NCBI GenBank assembly: GCA_017643925.1
Contig: JAEPML010000013.1
Span: forward strand, 1 to 64,000
Source of the DNA: Roseibium sp.
GTDB lineage: Bacteria; Pseudomonadota; Alphaproteobacteria; Rhizobiales; Stappiaceae
Length of the DNA stretch: 64,000 nt
Direction: 5' to 3'
Shown here: piece after piece, positions 38,666 through 47,921 of the stretch
Layout of the letters: every line of letters starts with the position of its first letter
Numbering within the stretch: position 1 is the stretch's first letter
Position numbers and translations under genes: made by a program
The notes under the pieces: model-generated
The model's database searches: none
What the model saw: only the letters and a program-made list of their open reading frames with translations
Told to the model about the DNA's origin: nothing

Positions 38666-40600
38666 TTATCCGGCCTTGTTCACACGCATGTACCATTCCA
38701 CCAGACGTCGGACCTGGCGCTTGGTGTAACCGTGTCCGGTCATGCGCTCCACGAACTCATGGTGCTTGGCGTCGGTCTTCTTGTCCCGCTTGGCACCGAA
38801 GCTGATCACCGGAAGCAGTTCCTCGACCTTGCCGAACATGCGCTTCTCGATCACCTGGCGCAGTTTTTCATAGCGGCGCCAGTCCGGGTTCTGACCGTGG
38901 TTTTCCGCCCGCGCACGCAGCACGAATTTCACCACTTCGTTCCGGAAGTCCTTCGGATTGGCCACGCCCGCCGGTTTCTCGATCTTCTCCAGTTCCTTTT
39001 CCAGAACATCACGATCGAATATCTGACCTGTGTCCGGATCCTTGTAATCCTGCTCCTCGATCCAGGCATCGGCGTAGGCAATATAGCGGTCAAACAGGTT
39101 CTGGCCGTAGTCGGTATAGGATTCCAGATAGGCTTTCTGGATCTCGTTGCCGATGAACTCCGCATAATGCGGTGCCAGTTCCGTCTTCAGGAAGTCGAGA
39201 TATCTGGACTCGGTTTCCCCGTCGAACTGCTCGCGGCGCAAAGCCTGTTCAAGCACATACATCAGGTGGACCGGATCTGCGGACACTTCCTCCGTGTCAT
39301 GGTTGAACGTTTCGGACAGGACCTTGAATGCAAAGCGGGTTGAAATTCCCGTCATGCCCTCGTCGACACCGGCTGCATCCCGGTATTCCTGAAGGGATTT
39401 CGCCTTCGGATCCGCATCCTTCAGCATGTCGCCATCATAGACCCGGAGTTTGGAATAGAGCGTCGAGTTTTCGTGTTCATGCAACCGGGTCAGAACGCTG
39501 AAACGCGCCAGAAGCGGCAAGGTTTCCGGGGCGCAGGGCGCGCTTGCCAGCGCACTCTGGCTCAGGAGTTTTTCATAGATTTCCGCCTCGGCGGAACAGC
39601 GCAAACAATAAGGAACCTTGACCACGCTGATGCGGTCCAGGAAGGCCTCATTGTTCTTGTTGTTCTTGAACTGGAACCACTCGGATTCGTTCGAGTGCGC
39701 CAGGATCAGCCCCTGATAGGGAAGTGCGCCGATATTCTCCGTACCGACATAGGATCCTTCCTGCGTCGCCGTCAGCAGCGGATGGAGCACCTTGATCGGC
39801 GCCTTGAACATCTCGACGAATTCCATCAACCCCTGCGTTGTGCGGTTGAGCGCACCGGAGAAGCTGTAGGCATCAGGATCGTTCTGGGAAAACTCTTCCA
39901 GCTTGCGGATGTCGAGCTTGCCGACGAGCGCCGACACATCCTGGTTGTTTTCGTCACCCGGCTCAGTCTTGGTCACGCCGATCTGCCGCAATCGCGACGG
40001 ATAGAGCTTGACGATGGAAAACTTCGATATGTCGCCTTCATATTCGTCGAGACGTTTCGAAGCCCAGGGCGAGACAAGTCCGGTCAGAAGCCGATGCGGA
40101 ATGTTGTACTTGTCCGCCAGCAAGTCTCCCATGCGGTCCGGATTGAACAGGCCGAGAGGGGACTCGTAGATCGGACTGATTTCATCTCCAGCCTTGAGCA
40201 CATAGATCGGCTCCTGCTCCATAAGCTGCTTGAGGATCTCGGCAATGCTCGACTTGCCTCCGCCCACGGGACCGAGCAGATAGAGGATCTGCTTGCGTTC
40301 CTCGAGGCCCTGGCTGGCATGCCGGAAGAAGCCGACGATCCGTTCGATCGTGGTTTCCATGCCAAACAGGTTTTTGAAAGGGGCATATCGCTTGATGGTC
40401 CGGTTCATGAAAATCCGGCCAAGGCGCTGGTCCTGGCTGGTATCGATGATTTCCGGCTCTCCTATCGCAGCCATCATACGTTCGGCTGCGGTGGCCCGCA
40501 TCAGCGGGTCGTCCCTGCATCCCAGCAGGTAGTCCTGGATCGAAAGCTCTTCCAGGCGGTTGTTACGGTAGTCTTCGGCGAAACGTGTGTAGATCTCCAT
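38666..40600 (-). CDS. prkA: PrkA-type serine protein kinase
   Basis: The 644-residue protein has the PrkA AAA+ domain with Walker A GPVGGGKSS after GLEERKQILYLL, and the C-terminal PrkA kinase-like domain. Its length equals that of E. coli PrkA. I choose the ATG at 40600: MEIYTRFAEDY aligns with the E. coli N-terminus and GGAAG precedes it, whereas the ATG at 40672 adds 24 unrelated residues. It is the first gene of the conserved three-gene stress unit. The upstream 325 bases carry no gene. Confidence 0.94.
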   Translation of the reverse strand: MEIYTRFAEDYRNNRLEELSIQDYLLGCRDDPLMRATAAERMMAAIGEPEIIDTSQDQRLGRIFMNRTIKRYAPFKNLFGMETTIERIVGFFRHASQGLEERKQILYLLGPVGGGKSSIAEILKQLMEQEPIYVLKAGDEISPIYESPLGLFNPDRMGDLLADKYNIPHRLLTGLVSPWASKRLDEYEGDISKFSIVKLYPSRLRQIGVTKTEPGDENNQDVSALVGKLDIRKLEEFSQNDPDAYSFSGALNRTTQGLMEFVEMFKAPIKVLHPLLTATQEGSYVGTENIGALPYQGLILAHSNESEWFQFKNNKNNEAFLDRISVVKVPYCLRCSAEAEIYEKLLSQSALASAPCAPETLPLLARFSVLTRLHEHENSTLYSKLRVYDGDMLKDADPKAKSLQEYRDAAGVDEGMTGISTRFAFKVLSETFNHDTEEVSADPVHLMYVLEQALRREQFDGETESRYLDFLKTELAPHYAEFIGNEIQKAYLESYTDYGQNLFDRYIAYADAWIEEQDYKDPDTGQIFDRDVLEKELEKIEKPAGVANPKDFRNEVVKFVLRARAENHGQNPDWRRYEKLRQVIEKRMFGKVEELLPVISFGAKRDKKTDAKHHEFVERMTGHGYTKRQVRRLVEWYMRVNKAG

Positions 40601-40925
40601 CTTCCAACTTCCATTGCTAGGCGACCCCGTGGAATCGACCCCTATAAGATACATGGGGTCATCCTGCGCCATGGCAATTCAATCTTTCGCGTTCCGCGCA
40701 TTTTTAATGTTTTCAAGAGGAAATTCAGGAAGGTCAAAAAAAATGATTCGCCGCAACCTGTTGATTTTAACAAAGATGTCGAACCGGGTTGTCCATAGTT
40801 CATGACTGCCCGAATTAAATCAGGCGGGTGATTCGGCCACTGAAATCGGGCAGCGGGAGACCATTGGACAGCGAGGTCATTTCCAGGCGAACCACGGGAC
40901 AAAAGCGCGTCCGAAACGGCCCTTC
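40601..40925. other. prkA upstream region with GACCCC inverted repeats
   Basis: No gene is seen. Near prkA there are GACCCC at 40623-40628 and an inverted pair GACCCC (40637-40642) / GGGGTC (40655-40660), which in RNA could fold just before the ribosome site. Further upstream the stretch is AT-rich (about 40700-40790) and should contain the prkA promoter, but I cannot assign boxes with confidence. Confidence 0.4.
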
Positions 40926-42875
40926 TCAACCCGGAAATTGACGTTTCAGGGCTTCAAGGTCGGGATTACCCGGATTGGCTGCCAAGCCTCTCTGGAGCGC
41001 GAACTGAGCTGCAGCGAAATCTCTTTGCGACAGGTGAAGCCGAACCAGGAAGGTCCAGGCTTGCACAAGCTGCGGATCCAGCCTTGTAACTTCTGTAAAG
41101 GCCGAAATGGCGGCAGCCGGATTTCTGAGCACGAGCGCGGTTCCACCGATTGCCATGTGTGTCTCAGGGAAGTCTGCTTTTGCTGCCAGCGTTTCCTGCC
41201 ACTCCCGGGACGCCGTCCGCGTGGCGTCAACAGATTCTGGCGGGATTGGCGACCGGCGCAGTCCGAGCAACTGGCGGGCGGCTTCGATGCGAACGGATTT
41301 GACCGGGTCTTCCAGAGCTGCCAGTACCCGGCCAAGCCGCTCTGTTTCGGGCACCGCTTCCTGCAACTTGAGCGCCGCCGCGCGCACAAGCGGGTGTTCG
41401 TCATCCAGCAACTGCGCCGCCTGATTTGCGAGGCCAGCATCAGCCTGCCGAACCAGCAGGTCCAGCGCCGATGCCCTCACGATGGCCGGAAAACTCTTCT
41501 GCATGGCGATGGCCAGGAGATCTGCCCCGGTTCCGCGCCTGCCTTGCCTTGCTCCATGAAAACTGGTTGCGAAATGCGGCCCGCGATGCACGCTGTCCGG
41601 AAACCGCTTCTCGAGCTCTTCCGCGGCCCAGGCAGCTGTTTGATCCGTGTGGCAATCGCTGCAGGCATTGGGCGTGCCGATCTTGGCCGAAAGGTCCGGT
41701 CGCGGGACCCGGAAAGAATGATCTCGTCTGCCATCGATACCCATATAGGTGCGCTCGATCATGTGGCAGGACACGCACTGCGCCCCATCCGTGTCGGCTT
41801 CGTGGAAGTGATGCGACGGGTCGTCATAAAGCCTGGTGGCCAGGCTTGGAAATTCCGCATTGCCTGCCGGTGAGTGACACTGGGTACAAATGGCATTGCC
41901 CTCGGCCCTGAGCTCGGCAGCGTGGGCGTCGTGGCAGTCTGTGCAGGTCACACCCTTGGCATACATCTTGGACTGAAGGAACGAGCCGTAGACATAGACC
42001 TCGTCCAGGATCTGGCCGTCGGCGTGATAAAGCCCTTCGCGCAAGAGAGCCAGCCGGTAGCTGTCGTGAAAGGGCTTCGCGGGCAGAGGGTTTCCGTCTT
42101 CGAAGGGCTCCCGGCGCGAGTGACAACCTGCACATTGTTGTATCTCGACCTCGCTGCTTTTACTGGCAAAATCGACCAGGAAGCCTCGGGCATTCAGCCC
42201 CGGAAACGGGCTTTGAGTTTGATCTTCCGCAGACTCGGCCCAGCGCAAATGCGCCTCACCCGGCCCGTGGCAGGCCTCGCAACCGACACCGATTTCAGCT
42301 GCGGTGCTTTGATAGCGGCGGGTGCGCGGGCTGTAGTTCTTTTCAAATCCGGTCGCATGACATTCGGCGCAGCGCGCGTTCCAGTTCTTGTACGGGCCGC
42401 TCCAGTGAAACCCGTCTTCGGGAACCAGAACCTGGTCCGGGTAGAGATGATACCAGGCCTGTTTCTGCTGATCCCAAGCGATATCAAGGGATTGATGACG
42501 ACCGGGTTCCGTTTCGATCAGGTACTGCTGCAGGGGAAAGATACCGCCCACGCCGACGACCTTGAGAACCTTTGGCGCGTCCGGAATGTCCGTTGTCTCA
42601 ATGTAATAGTCGCCATCCTTGGTGAAGAAACGCGTGGTTCAACCCCGATGTGTGAATTCTGCGTTGTCAAAATCACCATCGACCGTCGCTTCACCGGGCT
42701 CCATCCACGCCTTCGCATGGTGCGAGGAACGCCAGGCCTCTGTCTCGGCTGCATGGCAGGTGGCACAGGTTTCAGAACCGACATATCGGGGAACATCGGG
42801 CGTCTGGGCGCTGGCAAGGGTCGGTACGACGGCGAAGAGGAACCAGAGAAATCCAAGACGCGTCAAAAAAATCAT
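40926..42875 (-). pseudogene. Octaheme c-type cytochrome with HEAT/TPR-like C-terminus, interrupted by TGA
   Basis: One frame from the ATG at 42875 to the stop at 40926 encodes about 649 residues but has an in-frame TGA at 42639-42641. Before it are a Sec signal (LGFLWFLFAVVPTLASA) and the first CATCH heme site. After it the homology runs on without a gap, with seven more CxxCH sites (CAECH, CEACH, CAGCH, CTDCH, CTQCH, CVSCH, CSDCH), then HEAT-like and TPR-like helices. The family is multiheme periplasmic electron-transfer proteins. The TGA would give a 78-residue fragment. It may be a true nonsense mutation or a sequence error. Confidence 0.8.
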
Positions 42876-43004
42876 GCACCGTTTCCCTGAATGTTGCTGC
42901 CGGCGGGGAGCAAGTCGCGACACTGCACGTGTCAAAAACGACCTTAGGGCAAGGGTAGAAAAGAGCAACAGCCAGGTTCGGGTTTTGGTCTGCAGGAGCG
43001 CACG

Positions 43005-43535
43005 CTAGTCCAGGGGCGCAAAATAGTATTCCTTTGTATCTTCATGGGGACCGGCAACTTCGGTGGTTCTCGACTTCATGAACTCAAACAGGGCTCTGGC
43101 CTCATCCGCACTGACCGGTTCCAGCGCCGAGCGGGAGGGATGATTTCCGCCTCCGACAAAAAGTTCGAGCAGCATGAGCCCCTCCGTCGACGCGCCAATT
43201 GGCGTCGGCTGCACCGAGATCTTTTTGCTCGTATCGTCACAAAACCCCGCCAGGTATTCCCTCCATATCTCCTTCTTGGCTTCAATTGAAAGCGTGCTTT
43301 CCGCCAACTCCTTGCGTTTTTCCATGGCGGGGGCCTGCGGAATATTGCCGAAAAAACAATGCCCTCGCCGTGGAGGTGCGTGGTAGCCGATGTTCCAATC
43401 CACTTTGTGCGACTGCGTGAAATGGGACCCCGAACGGAAATAGACAGTTGGCCGGATTTTCATTGCACCGCGTGTGACACCAATAATGTCTTCTGCCTGG
43501 TAGTGGGAGGGAAGCACTTTGGGAAACCGGCTCAT
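43005..43535 (-). CDS. Hypothetical protein
   Basis: I do not recognise this 176-residue protein. It has no signal peptide or membrane helix. It is rich in aromatic and basic residues (HYQAEDIIGVTRGAMKIRP, WNIGYHAPPRRGH) and ends EYYFAPLD. The ATG at 43535 follows AAGGAG at 6 bases; a longer upstream reading lacks this. It lies 129 bp before the cytochrome gene in the same direction and may be cotranscribed. Confidence 0.75.
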   Translation of the reverse strand: MSRFPKVLPSHYQAEDIIGVTRGAMKIRPTVYFRSGSHFTQSHKVDWNIGYHAPPRRGHCFFGNIPQAPAMEKRKELAESTLSIEAKKEIWREYLAGFCDDTSKKISVQPTPIGASTEGLMLLELFVGGGNHPSRSALEPVSADEARALFEFMKSRTTEVAGPHEDTKEYYFAPLD

Positions 43536-43758
43536 GAAGATCTCCTTCAATCCAATCTGAGCGAGATTCCGTATACCTTCTGGTCGTAAAAGTGGAACCG
43601 ATTGCAATCTGAAGTATATGCATTGCGACAGCTGCGACCGGCATCACACTTTTCGGTTTTGAAAGGTGCCGGTCATGCGTTTGTTGGTCGTGAGGGGTTT
43701 GGGCCTGAGCGCATTTCGCACTAGTGTTTCGGTGTCACCTGGAAAAGGACGGTCCGCG

Positions 43759-45474
43759 ATGAAGAAATCGGAAAGCAGTGCAGTCATCCTTAGCCCGTCG
43801 TTCCGCAAACCAAACCGGCCGATGTTGCAAAAGATGAATGGAGCCACCCTGGGCTTTGTGCCGAACTGGCTAACCTACTTTCTGCTTCTGCTTGCCGTGC
43901 TTGCAACCGCACCGCTGATGGGTCCGGCACAGGCAAACGGATCGCTCGACGATGTGCGTTGGCTGCTGGCCAAGCCCGATCGCTTGCCGTTGATCGTCGA
44001 GAAGCGGCGAAATGACATCACTGCCTTTTACAACTCCGAGCAAGCACAAATCCTGTGGCTCGGACAGGAGCGCAGCGGCGCGTTGACCACCGCAATGGAA
44101 ACCGCACGATCCGAGGGACTGCGCCCGGAAGACTATCCGTATGAAGTGCTCATCGAGGCGACACGTTCGTTGCAGGGACCCGTCGGACCGTCGGAAGTGG
44201 CCTGGGTTGAACTGCTCTACACCGGGCATTTCCTCGACTTTGCCAATGATCTACGCGCCGGACGCGTGTCGCCCCGTGTGCTCTATCCCGATGCCTACAT
44301 GCCCCATAACAGCATCGAAACGGTTGACGCCCTGACGCGGCTCGCGGGATCGGATTCGGTGGCCTCCTTCATTACCGATTTTCAACCGCAGGATGACACC
44401 TACCGCCGATTGAAGTCGCACCTCGCCCGTCTTTACGACATTCAGGCAAATGGCGGTTTCACCTATCTCGAACCCGGTGAGGATCTGTCTGCGGGCGCGA
44501 CCAGCGATCAGGTACCTTCGCTGCGCCAGCGACTGGTCGAGGACAATCTCCTTGGCGAAACCTCGGACAGTGATGTCTTCGACAAGCGACTGGCATTTGC
44601 CGTAGGCCAGGCGCATTACCGATACGGGTTTGACGTGTCGGGCGACGTGACACCTGAACTCGTGAGGGCTCTCAACATTCCGGTTGACCGTCGCATCGAA
44701 CAGGTCAGCAATGCAATGGAACGCATTCGCTGGATACCAAACGAGTATTCCAGACTGCAGCTTTTCATCAACAAGGGTGAAAACGAGTACCTGTTCCTGG
44801 AAAACGGGCGCGTGATTCAGGAGGGCCGCGCCTACGCAAATTGTCCGGATCGCAATTACACCAATACCGCAACGACGATTGAAGCCGTGACCTTTCACCC
44901 GACATGGCAGGTGCCGTTTGAATATGTCGGACAGGAGCTTTTGCCTCGCCTTCAGTCGGATCCGGAGCAGGTCGCCTCGGAAGGCTACTATCTTCGGCGC
45001 AAGGGGGCCGAAGTTCCCTTGAACGCTCTTCCCTGGAAACAGGCATCCCCCCGTTCCATCGAACGTTTCAAGGACGAGTTTTCCGTCTACCTGCCGTCGT
45101 CGGAGGAAAACCCGCTCGGACGATATGCCTACAGGTTGAGACGCGAGCAAAGGCTGTCACTGTTCGACCTTGAAGACGTGCCCGAGAGTGAAACCTACTG
45201 CAATCCGTACCTGCCCAAGACCGCCTTCGGGATCCTGGACGGCTTCAAGGTGCTTGAACACATCATCGAACCGCGGGTCTTTCCAAGAGAAGGGATCCCG
45301 GATCGCATATCACGCGGGGACACCATCACGTTTCCCGCGCGCGGAGGCTTGATGGCAGTGGTGTCCCACCAGTCTGTCTGGGTGCAGCGTCAGGGCATCA
45401 TCCGCTTTGGCCATGACCCCTATCTTGAAGACGCGCGCCTGACGGCCGCGCTTGCCGGGCGCCCCAAACCCTGA
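43759..45474 (+). CDS. L,D-transpeptidase-like protein lacking the catalytic motif
   Basis: The protein resembles YcbB/LdtD-type L,D-transpeptidases. An N-terminal hydrophobic segment (LTYFLLLLAVLATAPLMG) is followed by the scaffold domain (RPEDYPYEVL, DLRAGRVSPRVL), a peptidoglycan-binding-like part and the beginning of the transpeptidase domain (VSNAMERIRWIP, TFHPTWQVP, NPLGRYAYRL). The expected SHGC(I/V)R motif is absent; the corresponding region has VPESETYCNPYLP. It is probably enzymatically inactive or altered. The ATG at 43759 has AGGA before it; another at 43675 is possible. Confidence 0.8.
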   Translation: MKKSESSAVILSPSFRKPNRPMLQKMNGATLGFVPNWLTYFLLLLAVLATAPLMGPAQANGSLDDVRWLLAKPDRLPLIVEKRRNDITAFYNSEQAQILWLGQERSGALTTAMETARSEGLRPEDYPYEVLIEATRSLQGPVGPSEVAWVELLYTGHFLDFANDLRAGRVSPRVLYPDAYMPHNSIETVDALTRLAGSDSVASFITDFQPQDDTYRRLKSHLARLYDIQANGGFTYLEPGEDLSAGATSDQVPSLRQRLVEDNLLGETSDSDVFDKRLAFAVGQAHYRYGFDVSGDVTPELVRALNIPVDRRIEQVSNAMERIRWIPNEYSRLQLFINKGENEYLFLENGRVIQEGRAYANCPDRNYTNTATTIEAVTFHPTWQVPFEYVGQELLPRLQSDPEQVASEGYYLRRKGAEVPLNALPWKQASPRSIERFKDEFSVYLPSSEENPLGRYAYRLRREQRLSLFDLEDVPESETYCNPYLPKTAFGILDGFKVLEHIIEPRVFPREGIPDRISRGDTITFPARGGLMAVVSHQSVWVQRQGIIRFGHDPYLEDARLTAALAGRPKP

Positions 45475-45575
45475 CCACACGTTATGAAATCAAGGGAGAC
45501 TAAAGGTGCTGACATTCGCTGTCCGGACAACATCCTGGACCGGCGGAGAATCCACCCGATTCGGGAAGGTCTCGC

Positions 45576-46307
45576 CTAGTTACCGCGCGGTTTTCGGCGT
45601 TGCGCCGCCAGTTCACGGGTGTAGGAAGACAGGTCGTCCAGATGTGCGAGGACAGCTGCGCTGTCCTGTTTCTCAAGACTGCTGGCCAATGCCTCGTGAA
45701 TATCTGCGATCCGCTCGCGATCTCGCAGGCGATAAACCAGCATGTTCATGAGCGGCTGCATGGCTTCAAAGGCCGCCGAAAGCTGAAACGCCAGAAGCGG
45801 GTTGCCCGTTGCATCCGCAATCGCGGAATGAAAGCTGACATCCGACGCGCAGAACTCCTCGTCGCTGGTCAACGGGTCGCGTTGTCGTGCAATTTCGGAG
45901 CGCAACGCCTTGAGATGCGCCTCGGTCCTGTTGATGACGGCAAGGGGCAGCGCAGAGGTCTCAAGCGCAAACCGTGCCTCGATGGCGTCTTCAAAGGGAA
46001 TGTCGTTCATCCCGATCAGCAACCGCGTCGTGGTTACGAGATTGTCCTGTGCCTCGGCCCAGGTCAGACGGTTGACGAAGGCGCCACCGGAGGAACCGCG
46101 TTCGCTGCGGATCAGGTTTTGTGCCGCCAGCCGCTTCAGGGCTTCACGCACCGTCGAACGGGAGACACCGAACCGCTCCGAGAGTTCCGCTTCACTCGGC
46201 AAGCGCTCCTCGCTGGCAAGACGTCCCTCCAGGATCGCATCCCGAATGGCATTGGCAATCTGAACCGACAGACCTTCTTTCTGAATGGTGTTGAATTCGA
46301 TTGCCAA
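45576..46307 (-). CDS. GntR/FadR-family regulator of the DMSP cluster
   Basis: The 243-residue protein has a GntR winged helix (LSVQIANAIRDAILEGRLASEERLPSEAE begins it, with FGVSRSTVREALKRLAAQ) and an FCD effector domain with E/H metal-site residues (IEARFALE, DVSFHSAIADATGN, DIHEAL). I choose the TTG at 46307, preceded by GAGG at 5 bases. It is divergent from the DUF2182-DUF1326-dmdA operon. In Ruegeria pomeroyi a GntR gene also precedes dmdA-acuI, which supports control of DMSP catabolism. Confidence 0.87.
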   Translation of the reverse strand: MAIEFNTIQKEGLSVQIANAIRDAILEGRLASEERLPSEAELSERFGVSRSTVREALKRLAAQNLIRSERGSSGGAFVNRLTWAEAQDNLVTTTRLLIGMNDIPFEDAIEARFALETSALPLAVINRTEAHLKALRSEIARQRDPLTSDEEFCASDVSFHSAIADATGNPLLAFQLSAAFEAMQPLMNMLVYRLRDRERIADIHEALASSLEKQDSAAVLAHLDDLSSYTRELAAQRRKPRGN

Positions 46308-46389
46308 AACGTCCTCCGAGCGATGCCGAGCCTGAAACCCGCACAAACCTAGTCACGCGGCCCGACAGGGTCAATTGCAAAAATTCTAA

Positions 46390-46398
46390 TGTCTGACA
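46390..46398. promoter_or_regulatory. Putative GntR operator
   Basis: TGTCTGACA is a 9-bp palindrome (TGTC-T-GACA) of the kind bound by FadR-subgroup GntR regulators. A further half-like site TGTTTGAC follows at 46404-46411. It lies between the divergent GntR and DUF2182 genes in an AT-rich stretch suited to promoters. Confidence 0.5.
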
Positions 46399-46477
46399 AT
46401 TAAATGTTTGACTTTTATCAAAACGAGGCGCAGCGTAAGCGCCGATGCCGTCGCAGAACGGCCCAAGGGAGGATTGC

Positions 46478-47272
46478 GTGCGGTCGATTGATCAGTTTTT
46501 GCCGGGCCACAGGGCCTTGTGGCTGAGCTTCTTCGCGAGCGTTCTCCTGGCCTGGAGCGCGCTTTTCGCGATGCAGGCCAGCTTCGAATTGCCGGCCGGG
46601 TGGGAAGATTTCGGCCCTGCCTACCTGTTGTGGCTGTGTTCCGGCACCGCGTCCGATGCCGGTTATCTGCCCGCACTCTTCATGTGGTCGCTGATGTCGC
46701 TCGCCATGATGGCGCCGACGGCCTTTCCGGCATTCCGAACCTACGCGCACATGACGCATACAGAAGCTGCCAGCGGCGCTTCCCTGGTCGTCCTCATTGC
46801 CGGGTACCTCGCGATCTGGATCGGATTTTCGACTGTCGCCGCCTTTCTCCAGATCCGGTTGGCGGATCTCGGCTTGCTGAATGTTTTTGGTCAATCGACG
46901 TCGGCTGTCTTCAATGGCCTGCTGTTGATGGCTGCAGGGCTCTACCAGTTCAGCAGCCTGAAAAACGCCTGCCTGTCAGCCTGCCAGAACCCGATGACCT
47001 TCTTCTTCTCGCATTGGCAACCCGGCCTCGGCGGCGCGGCAAGACTAGGTTTGAGGCTGGGTGCCGTTTGTCTCGGCTGCTGCTGGGCCCTGATGCTGCT
47101 GGCCTTTGTCGCGGGCACCATGAATCTCCTGTTCATGGGTCTCGCCATGGTTCTGATGACTTTGGAAAAACTGCCTGAATACGGCGCAAGAATCAGCGCA
47201 CCCCTGGGCGTTTTTCTCCTGATTGCAGGCGCCACGGTGGTCGCCCTGCCTTTTGTGACACACCTGATCTAG
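46478..47272 (+). CDS. DUF2182 membrane protein
   Basis: The protein of about 264 residues is a polytopic membrane protein with about seven hydrophobic segments and the DUF2182 pattern WSLMSLAMMAPTAFPAFR, with Met- and His-containing stretches (YAHMTHTEA). The family is described as a putative metal-binding integral membrane protein; transport or assembly of copper has been suggested but not shown. I choose the GTG at 46478, which follows GGGAGG at 5 bases, over the ATG at 46445, which lacks a ribosome site. The DUF1326 gene follows after 10 bp, a pairing also seen elsewhere. Confidence 0.85.
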   Translation: MRSIDQFLPGHRALWLSFFASVLLAWSALFAMQASFELPAGWEDFGPAYLLWLCSGTASDAGYLPALFMWSLMSLAMMAPTAFPAFRTYAHMTHTEAASGASLVVLIAGYLAIWIGFSTVAAFLQIRLADLGLLNVFGQSTSAVFNGLLLMAAGLYQFSSLKNACLSACQNPMTFFFSHWQPGLGGAARLGLRLGAVCLGCCWALMLLAFVAGTMNLLFMGLAMVLMTLEKLPEYGARISAPLGVFLLIAGATVVALPFVTHLI

Positions 47273-47282
47273 GGAGGATTGA

Positions 47283-47909
47283 ATGTCCGGATGGGCCATT
47301 CGAGGTGAACTCATACTGAACTGCAATTGCACGGTCTTTTGCCCCTGCGTCGTATCCCTGGGCAAGCATCCGCCCACCGAAGGCTATTGCCAGGCCTGGG
47401 CAGGTGTCCGTATCGACGAAGGTCACTACATGGGTGAAGATCTGTCCGGCCTGAATGTCGGGCTGGTCCTGGAAATCCCCGGCCTGATGGCGCGCGGCAA
47501 CTGGAAAGCCGCGGCCTATATTGATGAGCGTGCCAGCGACGCTGCCTATGACGGCCTCCTGAAGATCTTTTCAGGCGAAGCCAAGGGCACGACCGGTCTG
47601 TTCCGCGTTCTCGTGAGCGAATTTCTCGGTGCAGAAAGGGCCCCTGTTTCCTACACGAACGAAGGCAAGAAACGCCGCCTGATCGTCGGCAAGGCGATCA
47701 AGGGCGAAGTCGAGCCGGTTCCGGGTGGAAACCCTGACGAGGATATCGTGGTCAAGAACACCGAATACTGGATGGGTCCCGACATCATCGTCGCGACGGC
47801 GAACCAGGGACGTGTCCGGGCCTATGGCCGAGTTTGGGACTTCGACGGCCGCAGCGCCGAGATCTGCCAGATCGACTGGTCGGGTCCGGCTGCGGAACAG
47901 GCGGCATAA
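47283..47909 (+). CDS. DUF1326 protein
   Basis: The 208-residue protein starts WAIRGELILNCNCTVFCPCV, the DUF1326 signature with a CNCTVFCPC cysteine cluster that could bind metal. No signal peptide is seen. The function is unknown. GGGAGG precedes the ATG. It lies between DUF2182 and dmdA with gaps of 10 and 12 bp, so it is in the DMSP operon. Confidence 0.88.
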   Translation: MSGWAIRGELILNCNCTVFCPCVVSLGKHPPTEGYCQAWAGVRIDEGHYMGEDLSGLNVGLVLEIPGLMARGNWKAAAYIDERASDAAYDGLLKIFSGEAKGTTGLFRVLVSEFLGAERAPVSYTNEGKKRRLIVGKAIKGEVEPVPGGNPDEDIVVKNTEYWMGPDIIVATANQGRVRAYGRVWDFDGRSAEICQIDWSGPAAEQAA

Positions 47910-47921
47910 GGAGCGCGCGGC

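Noticed and set aside
42639..42641. Selenocysteine at the cytochrome TGA
   Set aside because: Multiheme cytochromes of this kind are not selenoproteins, the position is between heme sites and not catalytic, and I saw no SECIS-like hairpin directly after it.
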